A model generated the notes under the pieces. It was not told the origin of the DNA and made no database searches. It worked only from the letters and a program-made list of their open reading frames with translations. Source: Mayfieldus sp038040285 (GTDB lineage: Bacteria; Actinomycetota; Thermoleophilia; Solirubrobacterales; 70-9). From it: a stretch of 64,000 nt of DNA. The stretch's first letter is position 1. Every line of letters begins with the position of its first letter. This document shows positions 38,236-47,065 of the stretch, in pieces. Location: assembly GCA_038040285.1 (NCBI GenBank), contig JBBPIN010000010.1, forward strand, positions 6,555-70,554. Direction: 5' to 3'. The translations under genes were made by a program, and so were the position numbers.

Positions 38236-39248
38236 GCGCCGTGACCCCCGCGGCGACCGGCGACGCCGGCGAGGCGGTCGCGGCGCGCGAGATGACCTAC
38301 CTGGAGGCGATCTCCGACGCCCTCCGGACCGAGATGCGGCGTGACCCTGCCGTCTTCTGCCTCGGCGAGGACATCGGCGCCTTCGGCGGCGCATTCAAGG
38401 TCACCGACGGATTCGTGGAGGAGTTCGGCGCCGATCGGGTGCTCGACACCCCATTGGCCGAGAACACGATCATCGGCGCCGCCGTTGGCGCGGCGGTCGA
38501 GGGTCTGCGGCCGGTTTGCGAGATGCAGTTCGCCGACTTCATTTCCTGCGGCTTCGACCAGCTCGTCAACGTCGCCGCAAAGCTGCACTACCGGCAGGGA
38601 ATCGCGGTGCCGATGGTCGTCCGGCTGCCCTCCGGCGGTGGGTTCTCCGGCGGGCCCTTCCATTCCCAGAACCCCGAGGCCTGGCTGCTGCAGGCGCCGG
38701 GATTGAAGGTGGTTGCGCCGGCGACGGCCGCCGACGCGAAGGGCCTGCTGAGCAGCGCGATCCGCGACCCCAACCCGGTCTGCTTCTTGGAGCACAAGGG
38801 CCTCTACCGCCACGTGCGCGACGAGGTGCCGGAGGGCGAGCACACGATGCCCCTGGGGGAAGCGCGGGTCGCCCGTGAGGGCTCCGAGATGACGGTGATC
38901 GCCTACGGATCCGCGGTGCATCTGGCGCTGCAGGCGGCCGACGAGCTGGAGCAGAAGATCGAGGTGCTCGACCTGCGGACGCTCTGTCCGCTCGACACCG
39001 ACGCGGTGCTTGCGAGCGCTCGCAAGACCGGCAAGGTGCTGGTCGCCCACGAGGCGACGCGTTCCTGCGGGGTGGGCGCCGAGCTGGCGGCGCTGATCGC
39101 GGAGCAGGCGTTCGAGCACCTCGATGCGCCGCTGGCGCGCCTGACCGCACCCGACGTCCCGATTCCCTTCAGCCCACCGCTCGAGCAGCACGTGCTGCCG
39201 GGGCTCGACGACATGAAGGAGGCCTGCCGTGGGCTCCTCGCGTACTGA
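38232..39248 (+). CDS. 2-oxo acid dehydrogenase E1 beta subunit, probably branched-chain type
   Basis: Beta subunit of 338 residues pairing with the preceding alpha. It shows LGEDIGAFGGAFKVTDGF, RVLDTPLAENTIIGAAVGAAV, FDQLVNVAAKLHYRQG and the branched-chain-like RLPSGGGFSGGPFHSQNPEAW. The C-terminal domain has LDLRTLCPLDTDAVLAS and ends with a glycine/leucine segment. ATG at 38232 is in an ATGA overlap with E1alpha; codons upstream in the frame are a shadow. Its last 20 bases overlap the next gene and contain that gene's ribosome site. Confidence 0.92.
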   Translation: MSAVTPAATGDAGEAVAAREMTYLEAISDALRTEMRRDPAVFCLGEDIGAFGGAFKVTDGFVEEFGADRVLDTPLAENTIIGAAVGAAVEGLRPVCEMQFADFISCGFDQLVNVAAKLHYRQGIAVPMVVRLPSGGGFSGGPFHSQNPEAWLLQAPGLKVVAPATAADAKGLLSSAIRDPNPVCFLEHKGLYRHVRDEVPEGEHTMPLGEARVAREGSEMTVIAYGSAVHLALQAADELEQKIEVLDLRTLCPLDTDAVLASARKTGKVLVAHEATRSCGVGAELAALIAEQAFEHLDAPLARLTAPDVPIPFSPPLEQHVLPGLDDMKEACRGLLAY

Positions 39249-40578
39249 AAGCATGGTCCAGGTGACGATGCCCCAGATGGGGATCTCGGTGGCCGAGGGG
39301 ACGATCACCGAATGGCGCAAGCGCCCGGGTGACTGGGTCGACGTCGACGAGGTGATCTGCGAAGTCAGCACCGACAAGGTCGACGTCGAGATCCCGGCGC
39401 CGGCTGCCGGCCGTGTCGAACGCCTACTCGCCGAACCGGGGCAGACGCTCGCGGTCGGTGAACCTCTCGCCGAGATCGACCCGAGCGCGAGGCCGGGCGA
39501 GGCGCATCCTGAAGAACACAGTCCCAACCGCTCTACCGCGGGTCCTGTCACGGCGGACGCGATTCCGCCCGTGCTCCACGGTCCGCGCGGAGCGGAATCG
39601 GCGTCCGCCGCACCACCCGCGGATCAGCCGCAGGAGCTTGACCGCTCCCAGTTCCATTCGCCCGTCGTTCGGCGGATTGCCGAGGAGCATGGAATCGACC
39701 TCAGTCAGGTCGAAGGAACCGGCATAGGCGGCCGCGTCCGCAAGACCGACGTCGTCGCCTACATCGAGGGTGGAGGCGAACGAGAGGTAGAGGAGCGGCC
39801 GCTTCACATCGAGTCGCCGTACCGACCCGAGCCTGCCCCGGCGGGCAATGGAACCGCGGCGCCCACGCCCGAGCCCGCGGCACTGGGTGGGCATCGCGAG
39901 CCGATGTCGCCGATGCGGCAGCAGATCGCCCGCCACATGGTCGAGAGCCGCCACACGTCGGCTCACTGCACGACGATCGTCGAGGTGGACTTCTCGCGTG
40001 TCGCGGCACGCCGTGCGGAGCTGCGGGAGGCGATGGAGCGCCGGGGGGTGCGGCTCACCTATCTCGCCTTCGTGGCGCGGGCGACGGTGCTGGCGCTCGC
40101 CGAGCATCCGATCCTCAACGCCTCGATCGAGGAGGAGGAGATCGTCTACCACGACGACGTCAACCTCGGCATTGCGGTGGCGCTCGAGGACGGCCTGATC
40201 GTGCCGGTGATCCCGCGTGCGCAGCGGCTCAGCCTCGAGGGCACGGCGGCGGCGATCAACGACCTCGCCGACCGGGCCCGGCGCCGGGAGCTGGAACCCG
40301 ATGACGTGCACGGCGGCACCTTCACGATCACCAACCCGGGGCAGTTCGGTGCCGTGCTTGCCACACCGATCATCAACCAGCCGCAGGTCGCGATCCTCGA
40401 CCTCGAGGCCGTCGTCAAGCGCCCGGTTGTGGTCGAGGACGGCGGCACCGACGCGATCGCGATCCGGCCGATGAGCTACCTCTGCATGTCCTGGGACCAT
40501 CGGGGGCTCGACGGCGCCGTCGCGGCGCGCTTTCTCGCCTCGGTGCGGGAGCGGCTCGAAAGCGGGGAGGTCGAGTGA
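39229..40578 (+). CDS. dihydrolipoamide acyltransferase (E2), probably branched-chain type
   Basis: Acyl-transferring core subunit of 449 residues. It has a lipoyl domain (about 9-85, lipoyl Lys50 in EVSTDKVDVEI), a variable linker, an E3/E1-binding domain (about 142-178, SPVVRRIAEEHGIDLSQV) and a catalytic domain (about 225-449). The complete active-site motif is WDHRGLDGA (His424, Asp428), unlike the Tyr variant of the other E2. GTG 39229 is chosen because AAGGAGG lies six bases upstream; ATG 39253 lacks such a site. The stop overlaps the next gene by four bases (GTGA). Confidence 0.92.
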   Translation: MGSSRTESMVQVTMPQMGISVAEGTITEWRKRPGDWVDVDEVICEVSTDKVDVEIPAPAAGRVERLLAEPGQTLAVGEPLAEIDPSARPGEAHPEEHSPNRSTAGPVTADAIPPVLHGPRGAESASAAPPADQPQELDRSQFHSPVVRRIAEEHGIDLSQVEGTGIGGRVRKTDVVAYIEGGGEREVEERPLHIESPYRPEPAPAGNGTAAPTPEPAALGGHREPMSPMRQQIARHMVESRHTSAHCTTIVEVDFSRVAARRAELREAMERRGVRLTYLAFVARATVLALAEHPILNASIEEEEIVYHDDVNLGIAVALEDGLIVPVIPRAQRLSLEGTAAAINDLADRARRRELEPDDVHGGTFTITNPGQFGAVLATPIINQPQVAILDLEAVVKRPVVVEDGGTDAIAIRPMSYLCMSWDHRGLDGAVAARFLASVRERLESGEVE

Positions 40579-41630
40579 TGATCGATCACGAGGAGCTACT
40601 GACCCGTCGCGGCGAGCGCAGCGGGCTGCCAATGGTGATCGCGGTGCACTCGACCGCGCTCGGCCCGGCTCTCGGTGGCTGCCGGATGTGGCATTACGAG
40701 GGCGACGGGGACGGGATCGAGGACGCGCTTTGCCTGGCTCGCGCGATGACGCTGAAGGCCGCCGCCGCAGGGCTCGATCTCGGCGGCGGCAAGGGGGTGA
40801 TCTGCCTGCCCGATGGCGCACCCACGGCGAAGCAGCGTCGCGCCGCCCTGCTCGACTTCGCCGACGCGGTCGAGTCGCTGGAGGGTCGGTACATCACCGC
40901 CGAGGACGTCGGCACCGGCGCCGAGGACGCGGCGGTGATCGCCGAGCGCACCGGCCATGTGGTCGGGCTCCCCCCGGCGCTCGGCGGCCGCGGCGACCCC
41001 AGTCCGCTCACGGCCCGCGGCGTCGAGCGGGCGATCGGCTCCTGCTGCTCGCACCGCTTCGGCTCGCCCGAGCTGGAGGGGCTGCGGGTGTGCGTGGTGG
41101 GACTCGGCCACGTCGGCAGCGCACTTGTGGGCCGGTTGGCGGCCGGCGGCGCAGAGCTGCTGGTCTCCGACATCGATCCCAGCCGCTGCGCCCAAGCCGA
41201 ACGGCTGGGGGCGCGCTGGGTCGATCCCGAGGCTGCGGTGCTCGCCGAGTGCGACGTGCTGGCGCCCTGCGCCCTCGGCGGTGCCGTGAACGAGGCGAAC
41301 GCGGATGCCCTTCGCTGCCAAATCGTCTGCGGGGCGGCGAACAACGTGCTCGCGGATGAGGCGCTGGTCCGGCGCCTCGACGGGCGCGGGATCGTCTACG
41401 CGCCCGACTTCATCGCCAACGCCGGCGGCCTGATCCACGTCTACGCGGACCTTCACGGCTATGACTCGGCAAGGGTCGACGACCTGGTCGACTCGATCGG
41501 CGACACGATGCGGAGAGTTCTTTTGGAGGCCGAGGAGGACGGGACCACGCCGCTCGAAGCGGCGCGCGAGCTGGCCCGTCGCAGGCTCAGGGGCGACCTC
41601 GCCGGCGTGAGAGACTGGGCGCATGCATGA
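40575..41630 (+). CDS. Leu/Val/Phe dehydrogenase family amino acid dehydrogenase
   Basis: NAD-dependent oxidative deaminase of 351 residues. The N-terminal catalytic domain has ALGGCRMW, MTLKAAAAGLDLGGGKGVI with the two expected active-site lysines (about 61 and 73), and AEDVGTGAEDA. The C-terminal Rossmann domain has VVGLGHVGSALV (about 176-187), APCALGGAVNE, CGAANNVL and DFIANAGGLI. It would convert branched-chain amino acids to the 2-oxo acids used by the upstream complex, so the operon covers two consecutive steps. GTG 40575 and ATG 40578 are both possible starts. Exact substrate preference cannot be read. Confidence 0.9.
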   Translation: MMIDHEELLTRRGERSGLPMVIAVHSTALGPALGGCRMWHYEGDGDGIEDALCLARAMTLKAAAAGLDLGGGKGVICLPDGAPTAKQRRAALLDFADAVESLEGRYITAEDVGTGAEDAAVIAERTGHVVGLPPALGGRGDPSPLTARGVERAIGSCCSHRFGSPELEGLRVCVVGLGHVGSALVGRLAAGGAELLVSDIDPSRCAQAERLGARWVDPEAAVLAECDVLAPCALGGAVNEANADALRCQIVCGAANNVLADEALVRRLDGRGIVYAPDFIANAGGLIHVYADLHGYDSARVDDLVDSIGDTMRRVLLEAEEDGTTPLEAARELARRRLRGDLAGVRDWAHA

Positions 41631-42399
41631 CGAGCTGTGGGTGATCCGCTGCGGCCTCATGCCCTACGAGCAGGCGCGCGAGGCGCAGGCGCGGCTGGCC
41701 GCGGCGCGGCAGGCGGACGAGGTTCCCGACCTGCTGCTGCTGCTCGAGCATCCGCCCGTCTACACGCGCGGGCGTCGCTCGCAACCGGGCGAGCTGCCGA
41801 TGGGCGAGGACTGGTACCGCGCCCAGGGGATCGAGGTCTGTGACACCGACCGCGGCGGGGCCGTCACCTACCACGGGCCCGGGCAGTTGGTCGGCTACCC
41901 GATTGTCAGCCTGAACCCCTTCGGCGACGATGTGCACGCCTATGTGCGCCGCCTGGAGCGGGTGACGATCGAGGCGCTGAGCGAGCTCGGCGTCGAAGCT
42001 CAGACGATCGACGGCCTGACCGGGGTATGGACCAGCGGCCCAGCGCCGGCGAGCGGAGCCGATCCGGGAAACGAGGCACGAAAGATCGCCTCGATCGGAA
42101 TCCACATCAGCCGCGGTGTCACGACGCATGGATTCGCGATCAACGTCAACAATGACCTGCAGCCGTTCGAATGGATCGTGCCCTGCGGGATCGAGGGTTG
42201 CCGGGTGACCTCGCTGGCCCGCGAGCTGGGCAGCCAACAGGACTTGGCCCAATTCGGCGAAGAGGTGGCGGAGCGGTTTGTCGCCGTCTATGAACGCCGC
42301 TTGCTCCCGATCGACGCGGCGGAGCTCGCCCAATATGTCGAGGGCATCGAATCGCTGATCGTGGCTCCCGCGGCCGCGGTCGAGGCGGCGCTACGGTAG
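41623..42399 (+). CDS. lipB: octanoyltransferase LipB
   Basis: LipB moves octanoate from acyl carrier protein to lipoyl domains, the first step of lipoate assembly. The 258-residue protein has the family motifs RGGAVTYHGPGQLVGYPI (about 77-94), RKIASIGIHISRG with Lys154, THGFAINV (about 168-175), and the acyl-accepting Cys188 in VPCGI. It overlaps the amino acid dehydrogenase by eight bases and is followed five bases later by lipA. The product would modify the E2 proteins encoded just upstream. Confidence 0.95.
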   Translation: MHDELWVIRCGLMPYEQAREAQARLAAARQADEVPDLLLLLEHPPVYTRGRRSQPGELPMGEDWYRAQGIEVCDTDRGGAVTYHGPGQLVGYPIVSLNPFGDDVHAYVRRLERVTIEALSELGVEAQTIDGLTGVWTSGPAPASGADPGNEARKIASIGIHISRGVTTHGFAINVNNDLQPFEWIVPCGIEGCRVTSLARELGSQQDLAQFGEEVAERFVAVYERRLLPIDAAELAQYVEGIESLIVAPAAAVEAALR

Positions 42400-42404
42400 G
42401 GACC

Positions 42405-43352
42405 GTGTCAAAGGCCGTCGAGCGCATACACGTAACGCGGTCGCGCGCCAACCCAGGTGGCGCGTCCGTCGCCAATGGACGGCCGTTCCGCGAGCGCAAG
42501 CCCCCCTGGCTGAAGGTGCCGGCGCCGGGCGGCCCCACCTACCGCCGCCTTCGCAAGGCGATCGCGGAGGAGGGGCTGCACACCGTCTGCCAGGAGGCCA
42601 ACTGCCCCAACGTCGGCGAGTGCTGGGAGCGCGGCACGGCGACGTTCATGATCCTCGGCGACGTCTGCACCCGCCGCTGCGGCTTTTGCAACGTGCAGAC
42701 CGGTAAACCGACCTGGAACGACCCGCTGGAGCCGCTGCGGGTCGCGAACCAGGTCAAGCGGATGGGCCTGCGCCACGCCGTGGTCACGTCGGTCGACCGC
42801 GACGACCTTCCCGACTACGGCGCCGGCGCCTTCGTCGGCGTGATCCGCTCGATCCGCATGCAGGCCCCCGGCTGCAAGGTCGAGGTGCTGACTCCCGACT
42901 TCCGCGGCCAGGAGATGCCGCTCGCGAAGGTCGTCCACGAGCGGCCCGACGTCTTCAACCACAACGTGGAGACGGTGCCGCGCCTCTATCCGCTTGCCCG
43001 CCGCGGCTCGGACTTCATGCGCTCGGCGCGGGTGCTGCGAATGGCCAAAGAGATGGGCGGCGAGAAGGTGGTCACCAAGTCGGGGCTGATGGTCGGCCTC
43101 GGCGAGACATTCGAGGAGATGCTGGAGGCCTTCGAGGTCCTGCGCGAGCACCGGGTCCAGGTGCTGACCGTAGGCCAGTACCTGCGCCCGACCGAGAAGC
43201 ACCTGCCGGTGGCCCGCTACTGGCACCCGGACGAGTTCGCGGCGCTGGAGCGTGCCGCCTACGAGATCGGCTTCGAGTCGGTTGCGGCGGGGCCGCTGGT
43301 GCGCAGCTCCTACCACGCCGACGAGCAGCTTCCGGACCGCGCCGCCGCTTAG
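42405..43352 (+). CDS. lipA: lipoyl synthase LipA
   Basis: Radical-SAM enzyme that inserts two sulfurs into octanoyl groups on lipoyl domains. The 315 residues carry the auxiliary cluster ligands Cys62, Cys67 and Cys73 (CQEANCPNVGEC), and the radical-SAM triad Cys88, Cys92 and Cys95 (CTRRCGFC). The C-terminal RSSYHADE contains the Ser ligand of the auxiliary cluster. GTG start five bases after lipB. It closes the operon that begins at 37150; a hairpin follows the stop. Confidence 0.96.
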   Translation: MSKAVERIHVTRSRANPGGASVANGRPFRERKPPWLKVPAPGGPTYRRLRKAIAEEGLHTVCQEANCPNVGECWERGTATFMILGDVCTRRCGFCNVQTGKPTWNDPLEPLRVANQVKRMGLRHAVVTSVDRDDLPDYGAGAFVGVIRSIRMQAPGCKVEVLTPDFRGQEMPLAKVVHERPDVFNHNVETVPRLYPLARRGSDFMRSARVLRMAKEMGGEKVVTKSGLMVGLGETFEEMLEAFEVLREHRVQVLTVGQYLRPTEKHLPVARYWHPDEFAALERAAYEIGFESVAAGPLVRSSYHADEQLPDRAAA

Positions 43353-43370
43353 CTAGCGCCGCGCGGCGTA

Positions 43371-43393
43371 CACCACCGCTGTCCACGGTGGTG
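43371..43393 (+). terminator. hairpin after lipA, possible terminator
   Basis: CACCACCG (43371-43378) pairs perfectly with CGGTGGTG (43386-43393) around a seven-base loop, 18 bases after the lipA stop. No T-tract follows. The remaining bases to 43477 show no ORF and probably hold the promoter of the rhomboid gene. Confidence 0.45.
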
Positions 43394-43477
43394 AGCCGTG
43401 AGGTTCAGCAGCGCTCGAACGTCTTGCAAAGTGCGCTCGCCTAGTCGCCAGTTTGAGGCTGTAGGCTCGCCGCCCCG

Positions 43478-44338
43478 TTGATCCCGCTCAAGGACAACGT
43501 CCCCACAGCGCGGCTGCCCCTGGTGACGATCCTGTTGATCGTCGTCAACGTCGGCTTCTTCATCTGGCAACTCAGCTTCTCCAGCGGCGACTCCTCGAAC
43601 CCGCAGCTGAGGCAGCTCGGGGCCAGCGACCGCGACCTGAACTCGGTCCAGTACGGCGCGATCCCCTACCGGGTCCTGCATCCTGGCCGCGATTGCGCCT
43701 TCGGGGTGACCCACCACTCGGGTTCCCCGGAGGCAGACGTCGTGTGCGAGGGGACCAAGCAGTACTCGGAGGCGCTCGCGGCGCGCGCGAACGGTGAGGC
43801 ATTCGTTCGCTACTCGAATCCCCCCTGGTACGTGACCGTGTTCACCTCGATGTTCATGCACGGGGGGATCCTGCACATCGCGTTCAACATGCTGTTCCTC
43901 TGGATCTTCGGCAACAACATCGAAGACGCCATGGGACGGGGCCGCTACCTGCTCTTCTACCTTCTCGCTGGAATCGCCGCCGTGTACGCACAGGCGGGAA
44001 TCGACCCGAGCGGTACGCTGCCGAGCATCGGCGCGAGCGGCGCGATCGCCGGAGTGCTCGGGGCCTACGCGCTGCTCTTACCGCGCGCCAGAATCCTGAC
44101 CTTGATCTTCCTGGTGTTCTTCGTCACCCTGATCGAGATCCCGGCCTACGTGATGCTGGGGATCTGGTTCGTGCTCCAATTCATTCCAGCGGTCGGGCAG
44201 GTGGCGGTGCCCAACATCAGCGGCCAGGGCGGGGTCGCCTACTTCGCCCATGTCGGCGGGTTCCTGTTCGGGCTGGCGCTGGTAAAGGTCTTCGTACGCC
44301 GGCGTCCCAGCATTCCGGCACCGATCGCCGCGGGCTGA
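43478..44338 (+). CDS. rhomboid family intramembrane serine protease
   Basis: Polytopic membrane protease of 286 residues that would cut transmembrane segments of other proteins. Helix 1 is at about 12-32. A long loop of about 85 residues with two cysteines follows before the helix-2 region FMHGGILHIAFNMLFLWIFGN. The catalytic Ser lies in GASGAIAGVLGAY and the catalytic His in AHVGGFLFGLAL. The TTG start is set by homology (MIPLKDN). The enlarged first loop is a common actinobacterial variant. It is followed with a one-base overlap (TGATG) by a carboxypeptidase gene; a functional link is not obvious. Confidence 0.92.
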   Translation: MIPLKDNVPTARLPLVTILLIVVNVGFFIWQLSFSSGDSSNPQLRQLGASDRDLNSVQYGAIPYRVLHPGRDCAFGVTHHSGSPEADVVCEGTKQYSEALAARANGEAFVRYSNPPWYVTVFTSMFMHGGILHIAFNMLFLWIFGNNIEDAMGRGRYLLFYLLAGIAAVYAQAGIDPSGTLPSIGASGAIAGVLGAYALLLPRARILTLIFLVFFVTLIEIPAYVMLGIWFVLQFIPAVGQVAVPNISGQGGVAYFAHVGGFLFGLALVKVFVRRRPSIPAPIAAG

Positions 44339-45294
44339 TGAGCCTCGGGCGCATAGCGCTCGGGGGATTGATCGTGATCGTCGTTTGGGCGGCGGCGGTG
44401 CTGCTGGCGGAGCCGATCGACAAGGGGGGTGGCAGGGACTCGACGACCGTCGCCGCGACCGCCGGCCTGCCGAGCCCCCTGACTCACGATCCCGGCATCC
44501 GACCGCCGGTCCACAACCGCTTCACGGTGCGGCCCGCGCCCACGCCAACGCCGGTGCGGGTCCACTTCAAGCAACCGCCCAGCGCCGGCGTGCTGTTCGA
44601 CCTGCGGAGCGGCCGGGTGCTCTGGCAGCTGCATCCGCGCCACGAATTGCCGATCGCCAGCCTGACCAAGATGATGACCGCGCTGATCATCGCCCAGCGC
44701 CACCGGCTGCGCGAGTGGGTGCTGATAACCCCCCGGGTCCTGCGCTATGCGGGGTCGGGGGTCGGCGTCCTGCCGCGTGGCAAGCGGGTGAAGCTAGGCG
44801 CCCTGCTCGATGGGCTGCTGCTGGTGTCGGGCAACGACGCGGCGATCGCATTGGCCCAGCACGACGCGCACACGGTCGGCGGGTTCGTGCGCCGCATGAA
44901 CCTGCGGGCCCAGGAGCTCGGCCTCACCTGTTCGCGCTTCTCGAGCCCGAGCGGGATCAGGGACCAGGGCAATCACTCGTGCGCGCTCGATCTGGCGACG
45001 CTGGCGCGGATGGACCTCGCGAACCAGGTGGTGCGGCGGATCGTCGGCACGCGTCGGGTGCGGATGCGCTTCCCGGTGAAGGGCGGCTACCTGGACCTGT
45101 TCAACATCAACCCGTTCATAGACGACCCGGGCGTGACCGGCGTCAAGACCGGCCTCACGAACGCGGCTGGCCGCTGCTACGTCGTCACCGCGCACGTCAA
45201 CGGCCGCTACCTCGGCGTCGTGCTGCTCAACACGCCCGATCCCTTCACGCAGGTGCCGCAGCTGTTCAAGGCGGGGGCTCGGCGAGGTGGCTGA
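44338..45294 (+). CDS. D-alanyl-D-alanine carboxypeptidase (penicillin-binding protein, S11 type)
   Basis: Trims D-Ala from peptidoglycan stem peptides outside the membrane. The 318-residue protein has an N-terminal membrane helix or uncleaved signal (about 6-24) and a Pro-rich linker. The three S11 motifs are SLTK (Ser108, Lys111), SGN in LLLVSGNDAA (about 160) and KTG in GVKTGLT (about 265). The C-terminal family domain that often follows is absent, so this is a short form ending soon after the catalytic domain. ATG overlaps the rhomboid stop by one base. Confidence 0.93.
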   Translation: MSLGRIALGGLIVIVVWAAAVLLAEPIDKGGGRDSTTVAATAGLPSPLTHDPGIRPPVHNRFTVRPAPTPTPVRVHFKQPPSAGVLFDLRSGRVLWQLHPRHELPIASLTKMMTALIIAQRHRLREWVLITPRVLRYAGSGVGVLPRGKRVKLGALLDGLLLVSGNDAAIALAQHDAHTVGGFVRRMNLRAQELGLTCSRFSSPSGIRDQGNHSCALDLATLARMDLANQVVRRIVGTRRVRMRFPVKGGYLDLFNINPFIDDPGVTGVKTGLTNAAGRCYVVTAHVNGRYLGVVLLNTPDPFTQVPQLFKAGARRGG

Positions 45295-45318
45295 CCCCCA
45301 CGCAGGCCTGCGGGGAAA

Positions 45319-45391
45319 TGGAGCCAGCCGGGCTCGAACCGGCGACCTCGGCGTTGCAAACGCCGCGCTCTTCCAACTGAGCTATGGCCCC
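45319..45391 (-). tRNA. tRNA-Ala (anticodon TGC)
   Basis: On the minus strand the acceptor stem GGGGCCA/TGGCTCC (one G-T pair) closes a standard cloverleaf. The D arm is GCTC-AGTTGGAA-GAGC, the anticodon stem CGGCG/CGCCG with loop TTTGCAA (anticodon TGC), and the T loop TTCGAGC. The discriminator is A and CCA is not encoded. TACACT lies nine bases before the 5' end and may be a -10 element. Confidence 0.96.
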
Positions 45392-45502
45392 TCCTGACTA
45401 AGTGTAAGTCGGCAGAATCTCGTAGAAATCAAGCGTCGCGCCCCGGCCGGCGGAGCGCCTTGTGACAGACTGGCTGCGCAGGCACAGGAGGGACCAGAGC
45501 AG

Positions 45503-46870
45503 ATGGCAGCGAAGACGGAAACGGCCGAGGCCGTCGCGGAGCACGAGGATCACGACAAGTCCCCGGAGGCGACCGACCGCGCCAAGGCCGAGGCGGAGGC
45601 GGAGGGCAAGCCAAAGCCCCGGCAGCGGGCCGAGGTCTCCAACCTGGAGATCGTCCGCCACTACTTCGATATCGCCTGCGACCGGCTAAAGCTGCGCGAC
45701 GACCTGCGCACCGTCTTCTGGAGCCCTTACCGCGAGGTCAGCGTGCAGATCCCGGTCAAGCTCTCCGACGGCAAGATCCACGTCTACTCCGGCTACCGGA
45801 TCCAGCACAACGGTGCCCGCGGTCCCTACAAGGGCGGCGTCCGCTTCCACCCCGAGGTCGACATCGACGAGGTGCGAGCGCTCGCCTCGCTGATGAGCTG
45901 GAAGACCGCGATCGCCGGCGTCCCCTTCGGCGGTGCCAAGGGCGGCGTCAACTGCCCCGCCGATCAGCTGGAGCGGGACGAGGTGGAGAAGATCGCCCGC
46001 TCGTTCATGAACAAGATCGAGAAGGTGCTCGGCCCGACCCGTGACATCCCGGCGCCCGACGTCAACACCGACGCCCAGGTGATGGCCTGGTTCATGGACG
46101 AGTACGGCAAGTTGCACGGGCACACCCCGGCGATCTGCACCGGCAAGCCAATCGAGCTCGAGGGCTCATACGGACGCGAGGCGGCCACCGGGCGCGGCTG
46201 CGTCTACATGTTCCGCGAGGCAGCGCCCCACCTCGGTCTCAGCCCCGCCGACGTCACCTTCGCCGTCCAGGGCTTCGGCAACGTGGGCTCGTGGGCGGCG
46301 CGCCTGATGCACCAGCTCGGCTGCCGCATGGTCGCCGTCTCGGACGCCCACGGCGCGATCCGCAACGACGCCGGCATCGACCCCGACGCGCTTCACACCT
46401 TCGTCAGCGAGGGCGGCAGGCTGACCGAATTCGAAGGGGCCGAGCCGATCGACGCTGACGACCTGGTCGCGGTCGAGTGCGACGTCTTCATCCCGGCGGC
46501 GCTCGGCGGGATGATCCACGAGGGCAACGCCGACCGGATGAGCTGCAAGATGCTGATCGAGGGCGCGAACTCGCCGACCACACCTACAGCCGACGCGATC
46601 CTCAATGACAAGGGCGTCTACATCGTGCCCGACGTGATAGCCAACGCCGGCGGAGTCGTGGTCTCCTACTTCGAGTGGGTCCAGAACCTCCAGCACTTCC
46701 GCTGGGAGGAGCGCGAGGTCAACGACAAGTTGAGCACGATAATGCGCCGCGCCTACCGTGAGGTCTCGGCGCGAGCCAAGGAGGAGCGGATCCCGCTCCG
46801 CGAGGCCTCCTACGAGGTCGGCATCGAGCGCGTCGTGCAGGCCGCACGCACGCGCGGGTACGTCAGCTAG
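45503..46870 (+). CDS. gdhA: glutamate dehydrogenase
   Basis: Hexameric-type glutamate dehydrogenase interconverting glutamate and 2-oxoglutarate plus ammonia. The 455 residues begin with about 40 extra Glu/Ala/Lys-rich residues. The catalytic domain follows with GPYKGGVRFHP, SWKTAIAGVPFGGAKGGV (catalytic lysines) and PAPDVNTDAQVMAW. The cofactor domain has FAVQGFGNVGSWAARL (about 255-270), PAALGGMIH and EGANSPTTP. It stands as a single gene between a tRNA and a strong terminator. NAD versus NADP use cannot be decided safely from the fold motif alone. Confidence 0.95.
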   Translation: MAAKTETAEAVAEHEDHDKSPEATDRAKAEAEAEGKPKPRQRAEVSNLEIVRHYFDIACDRLKLRDDLRTVFWSPYREVSVQIPVKLSDGKIHVYSGYRIQHNGARGPYKGGVRFHPEVDIDEVRALASLMSWKTAIAGVPFGGAKGGVNCPADQLERDEVEKIARSFMNKIEKVLGPTRDIPAPDVNTDAQVMAWFMDEYGKLHGHTPAICTGKPIELEGSYGREAATGRGCVYMFREAAPHLGLSPADVTFAVQGFGNVGSWAARLMHQLGCRMVAVSDAHGAIRNDAGIDPDALHTFVSEGGRLTEFEGAEPIDADDLVAVECDVFIPAALGGMIHEGNADRMSCKMLIEGANSPTTPTADAILNDKGVYIVPDVIANAGGVVVSYFEWVQNLQHFRWEEREVNDKLSTIMRRAYREVSARAKEERIPLREASYEVGIERVVQAARTRGYVS

Positions 46871-47012
46871 CGCGCGGCGCGCCTGGACGCCTGTTCGAAT
46901 TCCCTGCACTGCAGGCTCAAGTACCGCGCCGGCGCTCCGATTAGCCCTGTACCGGTCTACGAACCGGATCCGACTGCCTACAAATACTTGCCAGGGAAGG
47001 CAAGAACGCCAA

Positions 47013-47045
47013 CAGGAAACCCCGCCTAAGAGCGGGGTTTTCCTG
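47013..47045. terminator. bidirectional intrinsic terminator between gdhA and the acidic protein gene
   Basis: CAGGAAACCCCGC (47013-47025) and GCGGGGTTTTCCTG (47032-47045) pair over about 13 bases with one bulged T. A CTAAGA loop separates them. The T-rich side of the GC stem serves gdhA and the A-rich side reads as T-rich for the convergent minus-strand gene. A second small hairpin, CTTGCC/GGCAAG, lies just upstream at about 46988-47005. This is the clearest intrinsic terminator in the window. Confidence 0.88.
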
Positions 47046-47065
47046 ATTCGGAGGCCGTTGCGCCG

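Noticed and set aside
46871..47012. tRNA- or tmRNA-like sequence (TGTTCGAATTCCC) after gdhA
   Set aside because: A T-loop-like string is present but no acceptor, D or anticodon stems can be formed around it.
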